From Bin5 sp965261695 (GTDB lineage Bacteria > Chloroflexota > Anaerolineae > Caldilineales > Caldilineaceae), in the NCBI GenBank assembly GCA_965261695.1, contig OZ253474.1, positions 4,340,001 to 4,404,000 on the forward strand: a DNA stretch of 64,000 bases, written 5' to 3'. Positions 50,520 to 58,553 of this stretch are shown here, piece by piece. A program made the translations under genes and the position numbers. How positions within the stretch are numbered: position 1 is the first letter of the stretch; each line of letters starts with the position of its first letter. The notes beneath the pieces are model-generated. The model had not been told where the DNA came from and made no database searches. It saw only the letters and a list, made by a program, of their open reading frames with translations.

Positions 50520-51548
50520 TCAGATTCTCAAGAGCGGTCGCAGAAAAGCGGCCGCCTCGCGCACACCTTCCTCATATGCCTGGAACGGATCCTCATTCTC
50601 TATGCTGACCGCTCCCTGATAGCCGATCTCAAGCAGCGCATTGATGAACGCTGACCAAAACTCTGCGTTGTGCCCGCGGCCAATTGTGCGCTGAATCCAC
50701 GCTCGCTGCTGCGGATCGCTGAACGCCCGGTCGTCGAGGACGCCAGCTATGGCTACCTGCTCCGGGATCAGTTCCGTATCCTTGAGATGAACATGATGGA
50801 CCGCTTCGCCCAGTGCCCGCACCACGGCGACCGGATTCATCTGCTGCCAGAAGAGATGGCTCGGATCGACGTTCGCGCCAAGTATCGGACCGACTGCCTC
50901 TCTCATGCGCAGCAGTGTTGGCACGTTGTACACAAGATGAAGCGGGTGGAGCTCGAGCGCGATCTTCTCCACGCCGTGATCTCTGGCAAAAATCGCCAAT
51001 TCGCGCCAGAGAGCAACCGCTTCATCCCACTGCCTGTTGAGCAGATCTACCGATTCTTGCGGCCATGGGAAAAAGATCCAGTTGATCGTCGTCGCATCGG
51101 CGCCGTCGCCGCTGGTGCCCGACATCGTTACGATCCTGTTCACGCCAAGCTGCTCGGCCAATAAGATCGTTTGCCTGATGAGCTGCTGCGATGCCTCGCC
51201 ATGCACCGGATGCAAATGCATGCCGGAGCAGTTCAACGCGGCAATCTCCAATCCCCGCCGCTTCAGCGCATCCAGGAACGATTTACGTGCAACAGCATTT
51301 TCGAGGAGGTAGTTGGCCCCCGAAAGCTGGCTGAACTGTGTAATCTCGATCTGTGTCGCGCCGATCTCAGCGGCGAGGTCAAGCCGCGCTTCAAAACTTT
51401 GCCGAGTGGCGATGGGGCTAAGCCAGACAGGTGTTCCCGTCGAGCTATCCTGTTCCTCCTCATCCGGCTGACCGTTCGACGCTGTAAACAACCGCACAAG
51501 GAGACTCAGCGGTAGGGGCCGCACTTCTGTACTCAAATGCTCAGCCAT
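50520..51548 (-). CDS. Sugar phosphate isomerase/epimerase (xylose isomerase-like TIM barrel)
   Basis: 342 residues of the AP-endonuclease 2-type TIM barrel. Metal-ligand positions are visible: Glu in KIALELHPLHL, Asp/His in GANVDPSHLFWQ, His in HHVHLKDTEL and Glu in GAVSIENEDPF. Acts on a sugar or sugar acid together with the two downstream genes; the substrate is unknown. First gene of the minus operon; a TATAAT box with flanking direct repeats lies 93 nt upstream. Confidence 0.9.
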   Translation of the reverse strand: MAEHLSTEVRPLPLSLLVRLFTASNGQPDEEEQDSSTGTPVWLSPIATRQSFEARLDLAAEIGATQIEITQFSQLSGANYLLENAVARKSFLDALKRRGLEIAALNCSGMHLHPVHGEASQQLIRQTILLAEQLGVNRIVTMSGTSGDGADATTINWIFFPWPQESVDLLNRQWDEAVALWRELAIFARDHGVEKIALELHPLHLVYNVPTLLRMREAVGPILGANVDPSHLFWQQMNPVAVVRALGEAVHHVHLKDTELIPEQVAIAGVLDDRAFSDPQQRAWIQRTIGRGHNAEFWSAFINALLEIGYQGAVSIENEDPFQAYEEGVREAAAFLRPLLRI

Positions 51549-51630
51549 GATCGGTTCCCTCCTTACTTGAAGAGGACTTTGAGGTACGGTATGAAGATTA
51601 GCAATAGGGCGGGTTTTACGTGCCTCCTTT

Positions 51631-51648
51631 CTGTCATTATACTGTCAG
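51631..51648 (-). promoter_or_regulatory. Promoter -10 flanked by direct repeats (operator candidate)
   Basis: On the minus strand TATAAT (51641-51636) is flanked by two TGACAG copies (complement of CTGTCA at 51631-51636 and 51642-51647), 11 bp apart, one helical turn. Suits repression of the epimerase operon. No good -35 is seen, which would fit activator or repressor control. Confidence 0.5.
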
Positions 51649-51811
51649 AAGGCCGCTTTCAGTGATTCGCAAACGGGAGGGGTGGCGCTTGCAAGGTTGC
51701 GAACGCGCTCGTCGCTGAACAGCGCACACTTCAACTTGAACTGCTACAGCAGTTGCCCGGCGGGCCAATCTTTTCTTCCAACGACGCAACTGGGATAGAT
51801 GGAAGTCAACC

Positions 51812-52894
51812 ATGATGCTTTCTCCTGAGCTAGGCACACATTTGTCGTCAGCAGGCAATAGCCTTTCAGACCAATCGTCCGGTCTGTACGCGGGCGCAGG
51901 CGTGGACATCGACGCCGGCAACCGCGCGGTCGCGTTGATGCGGGCGGCTGTGCGCGCCACCCATACGCCCCGGGTGCTGGCCGACGTGGGTAGCTTCGGC
52001 GGCCTGTTCGCGCTGTCCGATCTGCCGCCGCAGCCGCTGTTGGTGGCCTCCACCGACGGCGTCGGCACCAAGGTCAAACTGGCCGCGCAACATGACCGCT
52101 GGCATGGCATCGGCCAGGACATCGTCAACCACTGTGTCAACGACATCCTGGCACAGGGCGCGCGCCCGCTCTTCTTCCTCGACTACATCGCCGTCGACAT
52201 GCTTGTGCCGGAGAACGTCGCCGCAGTGGTGACCGGCATGGCGGAAGCCTGCCGCGCGGCCGGGTGCGCGCTGCTCGGCGGCGAGACGGCGGAGATGCCG
52301 GATGTCTACACGCCCGGCTCCTGTGACGTGGCCGGTACGATTGTCGGCCTGGTCGACCGCCAGGCCCTCCTGCCACGCCAAGACGCCATGCAGCCCGGTG
52401 ACCTGCTCCTCGGGCTGCCCAGCAGCGGCCCGCACACGAACGGCTACTCCCTCATTCGCCGCATCATTGCCGACCGCGATCTGCGGCAGCCTTTGGAGGA
52501 CGGCACGCCGCTGCTCGACGCGCTGCTGGCTCCGCATCGCTCTTACTTGCCGCCGGTGCGCAGTCTTGAGGAGGCCGGCATCGCCGTCAAGGGGCTGGCC
52601 CACATCACGGGCGGCGGCTTGGTCGACAACCTGCCCCGCATCCTGCCGTCAGGCCTGCGCGCCCAGATCGACCGCCGCCACTGGGACGTGCCGCCGGTCT
52701 TCCGCCGCCTGCTGGCCTGGAGCGGAATGGAGCGCGACGAAGCCTACCGGGTCTTCAATATGGGGATCGGCATGGTCGTTGTCGTCGCCGCAGAGCTGAT
52801 GAGCCGCGCCCAAAGCGAGCTGCCAGGCGCTCTGTTGCTCGGGTCTTTGGTCGACAGCGATCAAGCTGAACCCGACGTAACGCTACTGGGATAA
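51812..52894 (+). CDS. purM: Phosphoribosylformylglycinamidine cyclo-ligase
   Basis: 360 residues; makes AIR from FGAM and ATP in purine synthesis. YAGAGVDIDAGN opens the conserved part; STDGVGTKVKLA, HCVNDILAQGARPLFFLDY (19 residues) and GGETAEMPDVY are PurM hallmarks, with TGGGLVDNLPRILP near the end. ATG 51812 follows GGAAG by 6 nt. No other pur genes in the window. The divergent gap 51549-51811 holds the promoter of the epimerase operon. Confidence 0.96.
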   Translation: MMLSPELGTHLSSAGNSLSDQSSGLYAGAGVDIDAGNRAVALMRAAVRATHTPRVLADVGSFGGLFALSDLPPQPLLVASTDGVGTKVKLAAQHDRWHGIGQDIVNHCVNDILAQGARPLFFLDYIAVDMLVPENVAAVVTGMAEACRAAGCALLGGETAEMPDVYTPGSCDVAGTIVGLVDRQALLPRQDAMQPGDLLLGLPSSGPHTNGYSLIRRIIADRDLRQPLEDGTPLLDALLAPHRSYLPPVRSLEEAGIAVKGLAHITGGGLVDNLPRILPSGLRAQIDRRHWDVPPVFRRLLAWSGMERDEAYRVFNMGIGMVVVVAAELMSRAQSELPGALLLGSLVDSDQAEPDVTLLG

Positions 52895-53007
52895 CGCTCG
52901 AATTGTCCGGTTGCCTCGCCTCATTCTCAGTGCCGTAAACATGCCGCGCGGTCCGGCATATTTCTTACGCGGTCGTTTTCCGGCTCCGCAATGGCCCACG
53001 ATTCGCG

Positions 53008-53035
53008 TTACGAACGACCCATTACGATCGACCCA
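53008..53035 (+). repeat. 14-bp tandem repeat upstream of the enoyl-CoA hydratase gene
   Basis: TTACGAACGACCCA (53008-53021) and TTACGATCGACCCA (53022-53035), 13 of 14 identical, ending 23 nt before the ATG. Possible operator for a regulator of acyl-CoA metabolism. Confidence 0.6.
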
Positions 53036-53058
53036 ATAAGACTGCCGAAGGAGTCTCC

Positions 53059-53841
53059 ATGACCACCGAACTCGTCCAACTCTCATTGAAGGGACCGATC
53101 GCAACCATCGTCCTCAACCGCGCCGACAAGCTCAACGCGCTAAACGCGGAGATGCTGCATGCGCTGGAAGCGTTCGCCGATGAACTGGACCGTAACCAGG
53201 ACGTGCGCGTTGTACTGCTCGCGGGCACTGGCAATGCATTCTGCGTCGGCGCCGACATCTTCGAGTGGAGCGATCTGACGCCCCTTGAAATGGGCCGCCG
53301 CTGGATCCGCGACGGTCACCGCATCTTCGCCCGCTACGCGCGCCTGCCCCAACCGGTGATCGCGGCGCTCAACGGCTACACCTTCGGTGGCGGGCTGGAA
53401 CTAGCCCTGGCCGCCGACCTACGGCTGGCCGCCCAAGCGGCGCAACTCTCCTTCCCGGAGGTGAAACTGGGCATCATTCCCGGCTGGGGCGGCACCCAAC
53501 GCCTGGCTCAACTGATCGGGCCGAGCCGGGCCAAACAGATGATCTTCAGCGGTGAGCGCGTGGCCGCAGAGCAAGCGCAAGCGTGGGGACTGGTGAACGA
53601 GGTCGTGGCGTCAGAACAGTTGGCCGAGCGGGCGCTCGACCTGGCCAAAACGATTGCGGCCAACGGCCCGGTCGCCGTGCAGATGACCAAACAACTGATC
53701 AACGCCTCCATGCCAACCGGTGGTGATAGCGGCGTCGTTCTGGAGACCCTTGCCGGCAGCCTGGCTTCCTACACCGCCGACGCGCAGGAAGGCGTCTCGG
53801 CGTTTCGCCAACGCCGCACGCCAAAATTCAGCGGGCGCTGA
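53059..53841 (+). CDS. Enoyl-CoA hydratase/isomerase family protein
   Basis: 260 residues, crotonase fold. Oxyanion-hole segments FCVGADIFEW and YTFGGGLELALAAD; both catalytic glutamates of the hydratase are present (GGGLELAL and FPEVKLGIIPGWGGTQRL), so it should hydrate enoyl-CoA. GAAGGAG lies 6 nt before the ATG. Stands alone; other beta-oxidation genes are not in the window. Confidence 0.95.
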   Translation: MTTELVQLSLKGPIATIVLNRADKLNALNAEMLHALEAFADELDRNQDVRVVLLAGTGNAFCVGADIFEWSDLTPLEMGRRWIRDGHRIFARYARLPQPVIAALNGYTFGGGLELALAADLRLAAQAAQLSFPEVKLGIIPGWGGTQRLAQLIGPSRAKQMIFSGERVAAEQAQAWGLVNEVVASEQLAERALDLAKTIAANGPVAVQMTKQLINASMPTGGDSGVVLETLAGSLASYTADAQEGVSAFRQRRTPKFSGR

Positions 53842-53883
53842 GACTTGGGCATGAGGCTTTTCGGTACCGACCTTGCAACATTT

Positions 53884-54687
53884 CTACCCATGGATCTCCT
53901 CTCCGCAATGTGGGCATACCACGGGCCTGCTTTCTGCCCTGCCCAGCTCCTCCATGAAGCCGGAACCAAGAATGCCGGCGGGCAGCGCAAACAGCCCGAT
54001 CCCCACAATTGCGATCAACCCGGCCAGCAGGCGTCCGGCCGCGGTCACCGGAAACACGTCCCCGTAGCCGACGGTCGTCAGCGTGATGATGCTCCACCAC
54101 ATCGCATTGGGGATGCTGGCGAACTCGTCGGGCTGCGCATCGTGTTCGGCGAAAAAGATCAGTGACGAGGTCATCACCAGCAGCAGAAACAGTACCGAGA
54201 CAACTGCGAACAGTTCGCCCCGCTTGGCATGCACGACCCGGCCCAAAGTGCGCAGGCTCGTGAAATAGCGGCCGAGACGCACGATGCGGGCCAGCAGACG
54301 CACGACCCGCAGGAAGCGCAGGTCAAGGCCGTGCAAATTGACGAAGAAGACGACATAAATGGGCAGAATCGCCAGCAGGTCAATGAGCGCGAGGGGAGAG
54401 AGGACAAACCGCAGACGTCCCCACACGGGATGGGCATACTTCGGATTGACCGTGCAAGACCAGACGCGCAGCACATACTCCACTGTGAAGATCGCTACCG
54501 AGATCGCCTCAAAGAGAAAAAAGGCCCGCGGGGAGATCAGCAAAATCTCCTCCACTGTCCCCAAAATCAGGGCGGCGACATTCAAAAAGATCAGCGCAAT
54601 GAGGAAGACGTCGAAGATCTCACTGGCCCGATTGCCCGGCCCCGCCTCTTCGATAATCTCGTAGACCGTTCTCTTCAACCAAGCCAT
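53884..54687 (-). CDS. Voltage-gated-type potassium channel with C-terminal zinc ribbon
   Basis: 267 residues with six helices. S4 carries regularly spaced arginines (LRFLRVVRLLARIVRLGRY), and the pore has the K+ filter TTVGYGDVF followed by an S6 helix. The end CPHCGEEIHG is half a zinc ribbon or rubredoxin knuckle, unusual for a channel. Kv-like bacterial channels conduct K+ across the cytoplasmic membrane. Converges with the enoyl-CoA hydratase gene. Confidence 0.93.
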   Translation of the reverse strand: MAWLKRTVYEIIEEAGPGNRASEIFDVFLIALIFLNVAALILGTVEEILLISPRAFFLFEAISVAIFTVEYVLRVWSCTVNPKYAHPVWGRLRFVLSPLALIDLLAILPIYVVFFVNLHGLDLRFLRVVRLLARIVRLGRYFTSLRTLGRVVHAKRGELFAVVSVLFLLLVMTSSLIFFAEHDAQPDEFASIPNAMWWSIITLTTVGYGDVFPVTAAGRLLAGLIAIVGIGLFALPAGILGSGFMEELGRAESRPVVCPHCGEEIHG

Positions 54688-54831
54688 CAGATTGCGCGAT
54701 ACCGTAGAACGTGGTAGTCGACACGGAACAGTTGCTGGGGGGTGGCGGGGCGGCGGGCGTTGCGGGTATCAGCGGAGCGTTTCAGACACAAGGGGTGGCG
54801 TCCCGTCCTTGATTATTCTATCACTTTTCTG

Positions 54832-54908
<77 letters not shown>

Positions 54909-55110
54909 CTGTGGGGTTTGCACCGCCATGACGACGCCTGCTGAACCACCGCCGAGTGTATCATCGACACGGTATTTTGCAAATCAGGACCGATACAGCA
55001 GAATGATGTGAGTTGCGCCGCCGCTCTGCAATTTGAGCGCGCATGCCATCCACTCGGACAACCCGCCGCGCTTTCAATGGCACGGAGCCTTAACCTGGCA
55101 CGAAACGCCT

Positions 55111-55344
55111 ATGCCCCGATTCCACCGCTGCAGCCGTCTGCTGAACCGCATCTTCTTCGCCCTCGTCATCGCCGCCGGACTGTACGGCTGGTACTTCGGC
55201 GCCAGATACTGGCAGCCGGACCCGTCCGCCCTCGACCTCAACGCGTTTGTCGGCGGTGCAGACTGGATCGAACTGATCGCCGGCCTGCTCGAGGACGCGA
55301 TTCAACTCTTCCAGGATTTCACCAGTCAGTCCCCGCCCAGCTGA
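55111..55344 (+). CDS. Small single-pass membrane protein, doubtful
   Basis: 77 residues from ATG 55111: RCSRLLNRIFFALVIAAGLY is a basic flank and transmembrane helix, followed by WYFGARYWQPD and an acidic helix (WIELIAGLLEDAIQLFQDFT). A longer frame starts at ATG 55033. No ribosome site and no family match, but the composition is that of a real membrane protein and the region lacks another gene. Confidence 0.45.
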   Translation: MPRFHRCSRLLNRIFFALVIAAGLYGWYFGARYWQPDPSALDLNAFVGGADWIELIAGLLEDAIQLFQDFTSQSPPS

Positions 55345-55364
55345 GCCAGTCCGCTCGATCACCT

Positions 55365-56759
55365 CTACTGATCAGGGCTTTCCGGCGCATGGACGCACTG
55401 TTGACCATCCCTGGCATTCAGATACTGGCATAGCTGAATGTAAGCGGGGCGGAAGGTTGGTTGGCGGCAACACGGGCTTGGCTCCATAATCCCCCACCAG
55501 TACTGCTCTTCTTCCTCGGGTTTGCCGTCACTGAGCCACTCCAGATTGGGCATCGTAATCAGACTCATCAAGCCGATCCAGGGGCCCCAATTGGCTTCGG
55601 CCCATTCGTATGCCCGTTGCAAATAATCTGCCTGGACCTCAAAATCGATACCGGCGTCCGCGCCATGCCAGCGGTAGGTGGGGTTGACGGGATCCGAAGT
55701 CCATCCGAACTCCAGCAGGACGATCCGCTTATCGGCATCGCCATGCTCCACCATGATGGCGCGTATGTCCTCCACATGGCGGAAGCTGAAGAAACGGTGC
55801 CCGCCATAGCGCTTCTCCTCAGCAGCAGTGTCGGGGTTCAACTCCGGTGGCGCCGCGAAGCCCACGCCATGGACGCCTAATGCGTCGAAATAGCCATCGC
55901 TGCTCCCACCCATCGCCTCGTACATACGCTCATAAAACAGGTGGTCCGGCATGGCCGCTTCATTGTCATCGCCGGTGGGGGCCATCCCCGCGCTGATGAC
56001 GATGGCGTTCGGGTTCGCCTGCTTGATGGCCTCGTATGCCTTTCCCAGGAATTCAACATACTCGGTAGGGTTCGGGCGCCTGTGACCCCACTCACGGCTC
56101 AGGTTCGGCTCATTCCATATCTGATAGGCCTGTATACAGCCGACCGCCCCCGGTTTGCAGCTGTAGCGGCTTGCCAGTGTAAAGACGAAATCGGCGAAGT
56201 GGTCACCGCTTTCAGGAGGCAGACCGGCCCAAAACTCCCTCTTTTGCGGGTCGATCGATACCCGCGCCAGCAGTTTCAGATTGCTGCTGTTCACCTGCTG
56301 CACGACGCGATCAGAAAAAGACCAATCGAGGTGTCCTTTGGCAAACCCTTCAATCGTCTCCCATGAAAATGACTGCTTCACCCAGTGGAAACCGGCCTCG
56401 TGAATCAGATTCAAATCCCGTTCTGCCACTTCTGGCCGCCACCAGAGGAACGCCTGCGTGCCGAAGTCGGGGCTCTCCATCGTCGCCGGCATGAAGCCGC
56501 TCTCCGTCGGAGTCGGTTCGGGCTGCGCCGTGGGCTGCGCGCTCTCACGGGTCGGCGTCGCCGTTTCTTGTGGTTGCGGTGAAGGTGTCGCCGGTTCCGG
56601 CGTATCGGTGGCCGGCGCTGAGACCGGCGTATCCGTGGGCGCCGCGCTCGTTTCGCGCATCGGTGTCGCCGTCGGCTCTTCTTCAGAACCATTGCAGGCG
56701 GTCAGCAAACACAAAATGAACAAGAGAGTGCCGATAAGAAAGCGGCGTCGCAAGGTCAT
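55365..56759 (-). CDS. Secreted lipoprotein glycoside hydrolase (GH-A clan, GH5/GH39-like)
   Basis: 464 residues from ATG 56759. Signal peptide with lipobox LTAC (Cys22), a Thr/Pro/Glu-rich linker to about residue 85, then a TIM-barrel hydrolase: acid/base Glu in QIWNEPNLSREWG and nucleophile Glu in VLLEFGWTSD, the two-Glu layout of clan GH-A. DALGVHGVGF and WWRPEVAERDLNLIHEAGF are also typical. Acts on an extracellular glycan. A few extra Cys pairs at the C terminus suggest disulfides. GG lies about 10 nt before the ATG. Confidence 0.85.
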   Translation of the reverse strand: MTLRRRFLIGTLLFILCLLTACNGSEEEPTATPMRETSAAPTDTPVSAPATDTPEPATPSPQPQETATPTRESAQPTAQPEPTPTESGFMPATMESPDFGTQAFLWWRPEVAERDLNLIHEAGFHWVKQSFSWETIEGFAKGHLDWSFSDRVVQQVNSSNLKLLARVSIDPQKREFWAGLPPESGDHFADFVFTLASRYSCKPGAVGCIQAYQIWNEPNLSREWGHRRPNPTEYVEFLGKAYEAIKQANPNAIVISAGMAPTGDDNEAAMPDHLFYERMYEAMGGSSDGYFDALGVHGVGFAAPPELNPDTAAEEKRYGGHRFFSFRHVEDIRAIMVEHGDADKRIVLLEFGWTSDPVNPTYRWHGADAGIDFEVQADYLQRAYEWAEANWGPWIGLMSLITMPNLEWLSDGKPEEEEQYWWGIMEPSPCCRQPTFRPAYIQLCQYLNARDGQQCVHAPESPDQ

Positions 56760-57066
56760 TATCAAGCCTTTAGAGATTTGAATGTCAAACGACTCTACAA
56801 TCAATCGAAAAGTCGCAGCGAGGGCAACCGCTTTTGGGCGAAAAACCTGCCGAGACAGAGCAACTCACGCCAAGAGCGCACTGGTGCGCAATGGAAACCG
56901 CGCCTGATTCATCTGTAAATCGCAGCCACGACTGTCTGCTTCGGTGGAGGCCATCCTATTGTAAGTTAAATAGAGTCTATCGAGAAAATCCTGTAATCGA
57001 CTTCACACGAAACTTCTGCGCTTCGGCTGCGGTTGCGGCAAAACCAGCGAGTGCGCCGCAACGCCG

Positions 57067-57588
57067 TCAGCGCGTGATCTCCCATGCCAGGTGCTGGATT
57101 TCCGGCAGGATCAGCTTCTCCATCGCCAATTTGACCGCGTTAGTCGAACCTGGAACGCTGATCACCGCGCATCCGCGATAGGTGCCGGCCGTGGCGCGGC
57201 TCAGCATCGCGGCCGCGCCCACCTCTTCATAGCTGAGCATACGGAAGATCTCACCAAAACCGGGCAACTCCTTTTCCATGGCCCGCGACAGCACATCATA
57301 GGTGCGGTCCCGCTTGCTGACGCCCGTGCCGCCATTGAAGACGATGACCTGCGCGCCGCTGCCGCTGAAATCATCCAGCGTGGCCGCCACCTCCTCAGGT
57401 TCGTCGCGCACAATGCGGGCGTTGATCACCTGATGCCCCGCGGCCTCAGCCATCTCGCGGATCGTCTGGCCACTGCGATCCGTTTCCGGCGTGCGTGTGT
57501 CGGAGACGGTCACGATCGCAAAGGCGATGCTGCCCTTTTCCTCCACAGCCTGGCGTCTATGCTCCTCGGAGCTTTGTGTGTCGTTCAT
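57067..57588 (-). CDS. moaB: MoaB/MogA-type molybdopterin biosynthesis protein
   Basis: 173 residues. VTVSDTRTPETDRSGQTI and VIVFNGGTGVSKRDRTYDVL are the MoaB/MogA signatures; GTYRGCAVISVPGSTNAV follows. Adenylates molybdopterin before metal insertion. This fits the molybdenum hydroxylase at the start of the window, although the genes are 56 kb apart. The gap 56760-57066 shows nothing recognisable. Confidence 0.92.
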   Translation of the reverse strand: MNDTQSSEEHRRQAVEEKGSIAFAIVTVSDTRTPETDRSGQTIREMAEAAGHQVINARIVRDEPEEVAATLDDFSGSGAQVIVFNGGTGVSKRDRTYDVLSRAMEKELPGFGEIFRMLSYEEVGAAAMLSRATAGTYRGCAVISVPGSTNAVKLAMEKLILPEIQHLAWEITR

Positions 57589-57628
57589 TGTCGCTTTTCT
57601 CTCAGCTGTCTGGCAGTCGGGTCTGGCT

Positions 57629-58513
57629 TCACTCTGTACGGTGTCCGGCCAATCCGCGCGGGTTTTCGAAGGCGTCGATCCACAGCCGTTGCCATGTCTC
57701 GTAGTCTCGCATAACGGCCTGCCGCTTGCTGCCGGAGCGGACGACGAATTCCGGGTGGGCGGTGCGGCCCGTGTGGTCCCCGGTCGTCTGATAGCGCAAA
57801 TCCAGAGACCAGCGGCATTTGTCAGAGTGATTCGGTGTTGAGCGGTGCGGCGTGAAGCGGGTGAGGAAGATTACATCCCCCTTTGAACACGCCAGCGAGA
57901 GCGCTTTTGTCTCCGGCATCACCTCCGGCGCGATCGTGGTGCCGCCGCCGGCCCGATGCCGAAGATAGCCGTGACGGTGTACGCCGGGCAGGGCTTGCAT
58001 ACAACCCATTTCGGCTGTCGCATCCCCCATGGGCAGCCAGCAGGTTACGATGTTCGACCCTTCAGCCTCAGGCATCATCACGCCCGCGTCCTGATGCCAG
58101 GGCACGACATGAAAGGAAGGTCCCGTGTGTGGATCGAACCGTTCCGGCGGCTTGGCGCGTAGATGTTGGATCGGATTGCAGGCGATTTCCGGCCCGGTGA
58201 ACGGCTCCACCGCGTCCAGCAGCTTCGGGTTGTGCAGAAACTCGAACATCGCCTGGCCGCGTGAGAGCATGATGTCCAGCTCCTCCCCCATTCTATTGCT
58301 CTGGCTGAACAGCAGCCCGTAGCGGGTCTCGAAGGGCGCGTCGTCATGCAGGTCGGAAATCTCGCCTTCACAAAAAAGCGCGCGGGCGCGCGCGTCGACC
58401 CACGCGCACAGCTCGTCGATCATAGGCTGCAAATCATCCTCGCCCAGAAGATTCTTGGCAATGAGAACGCCATCGCCATTGAACGCGTCGATCTGCTTCT
58501 GGCTAAGCGGCAT
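57629..58513 (-). CDS. Phytanoyl-CoA dioxygenase (PhyH) family protein
   Basis: 294 residues from ATG 58513, after GGGGA. Fe(II)/2-oxoglutarate oxygenase fold: HxD iron ligands in VPWHQDAGVM, second His in RFTPHRSTPNHSD and the 2-oxoglutarate Arg in DKCRWSLDLRYQ. Such proteins hydroxylate small molecules in secondary metabolism or ectoine-type pathways; the substrate is unknown. 40 nt downstream of moaB's start and 40 nt upstream neighbour is the ScyD/E fusion gene. Confidence 0.88.
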   Translation of the reverse strand: MPLSQKQIDAFNGDGVLIAKNLLGEDDLQPMIDELCAWVDARARALFCEGEISDLHDDAPFETRYGLLFSQSNRMGEELDIMLSRGQAMFEFLHNPKLLDAVEPFTGPEIACNPIQHLRAKPPERFDPHTGPSFHVVPWHQDAGVMMPEAEGSNIVTCWLPMGDATAEMGCMQALPGVHRHGYLRHRAGGGTTIAPEVMPETKALSLACSKGDVIFLTRFTPHRSTPNHSDKCRWSLDLRYQTTGDHTGRTAHPEFVVRSGSKRQAVMRDYETWQRLWIDAFENPRGLAGHRTE

Positions 58514-58553
58514 TATTGGTCCCCAATTGATTTGGCCTGTTGTGTTCTGCCCG

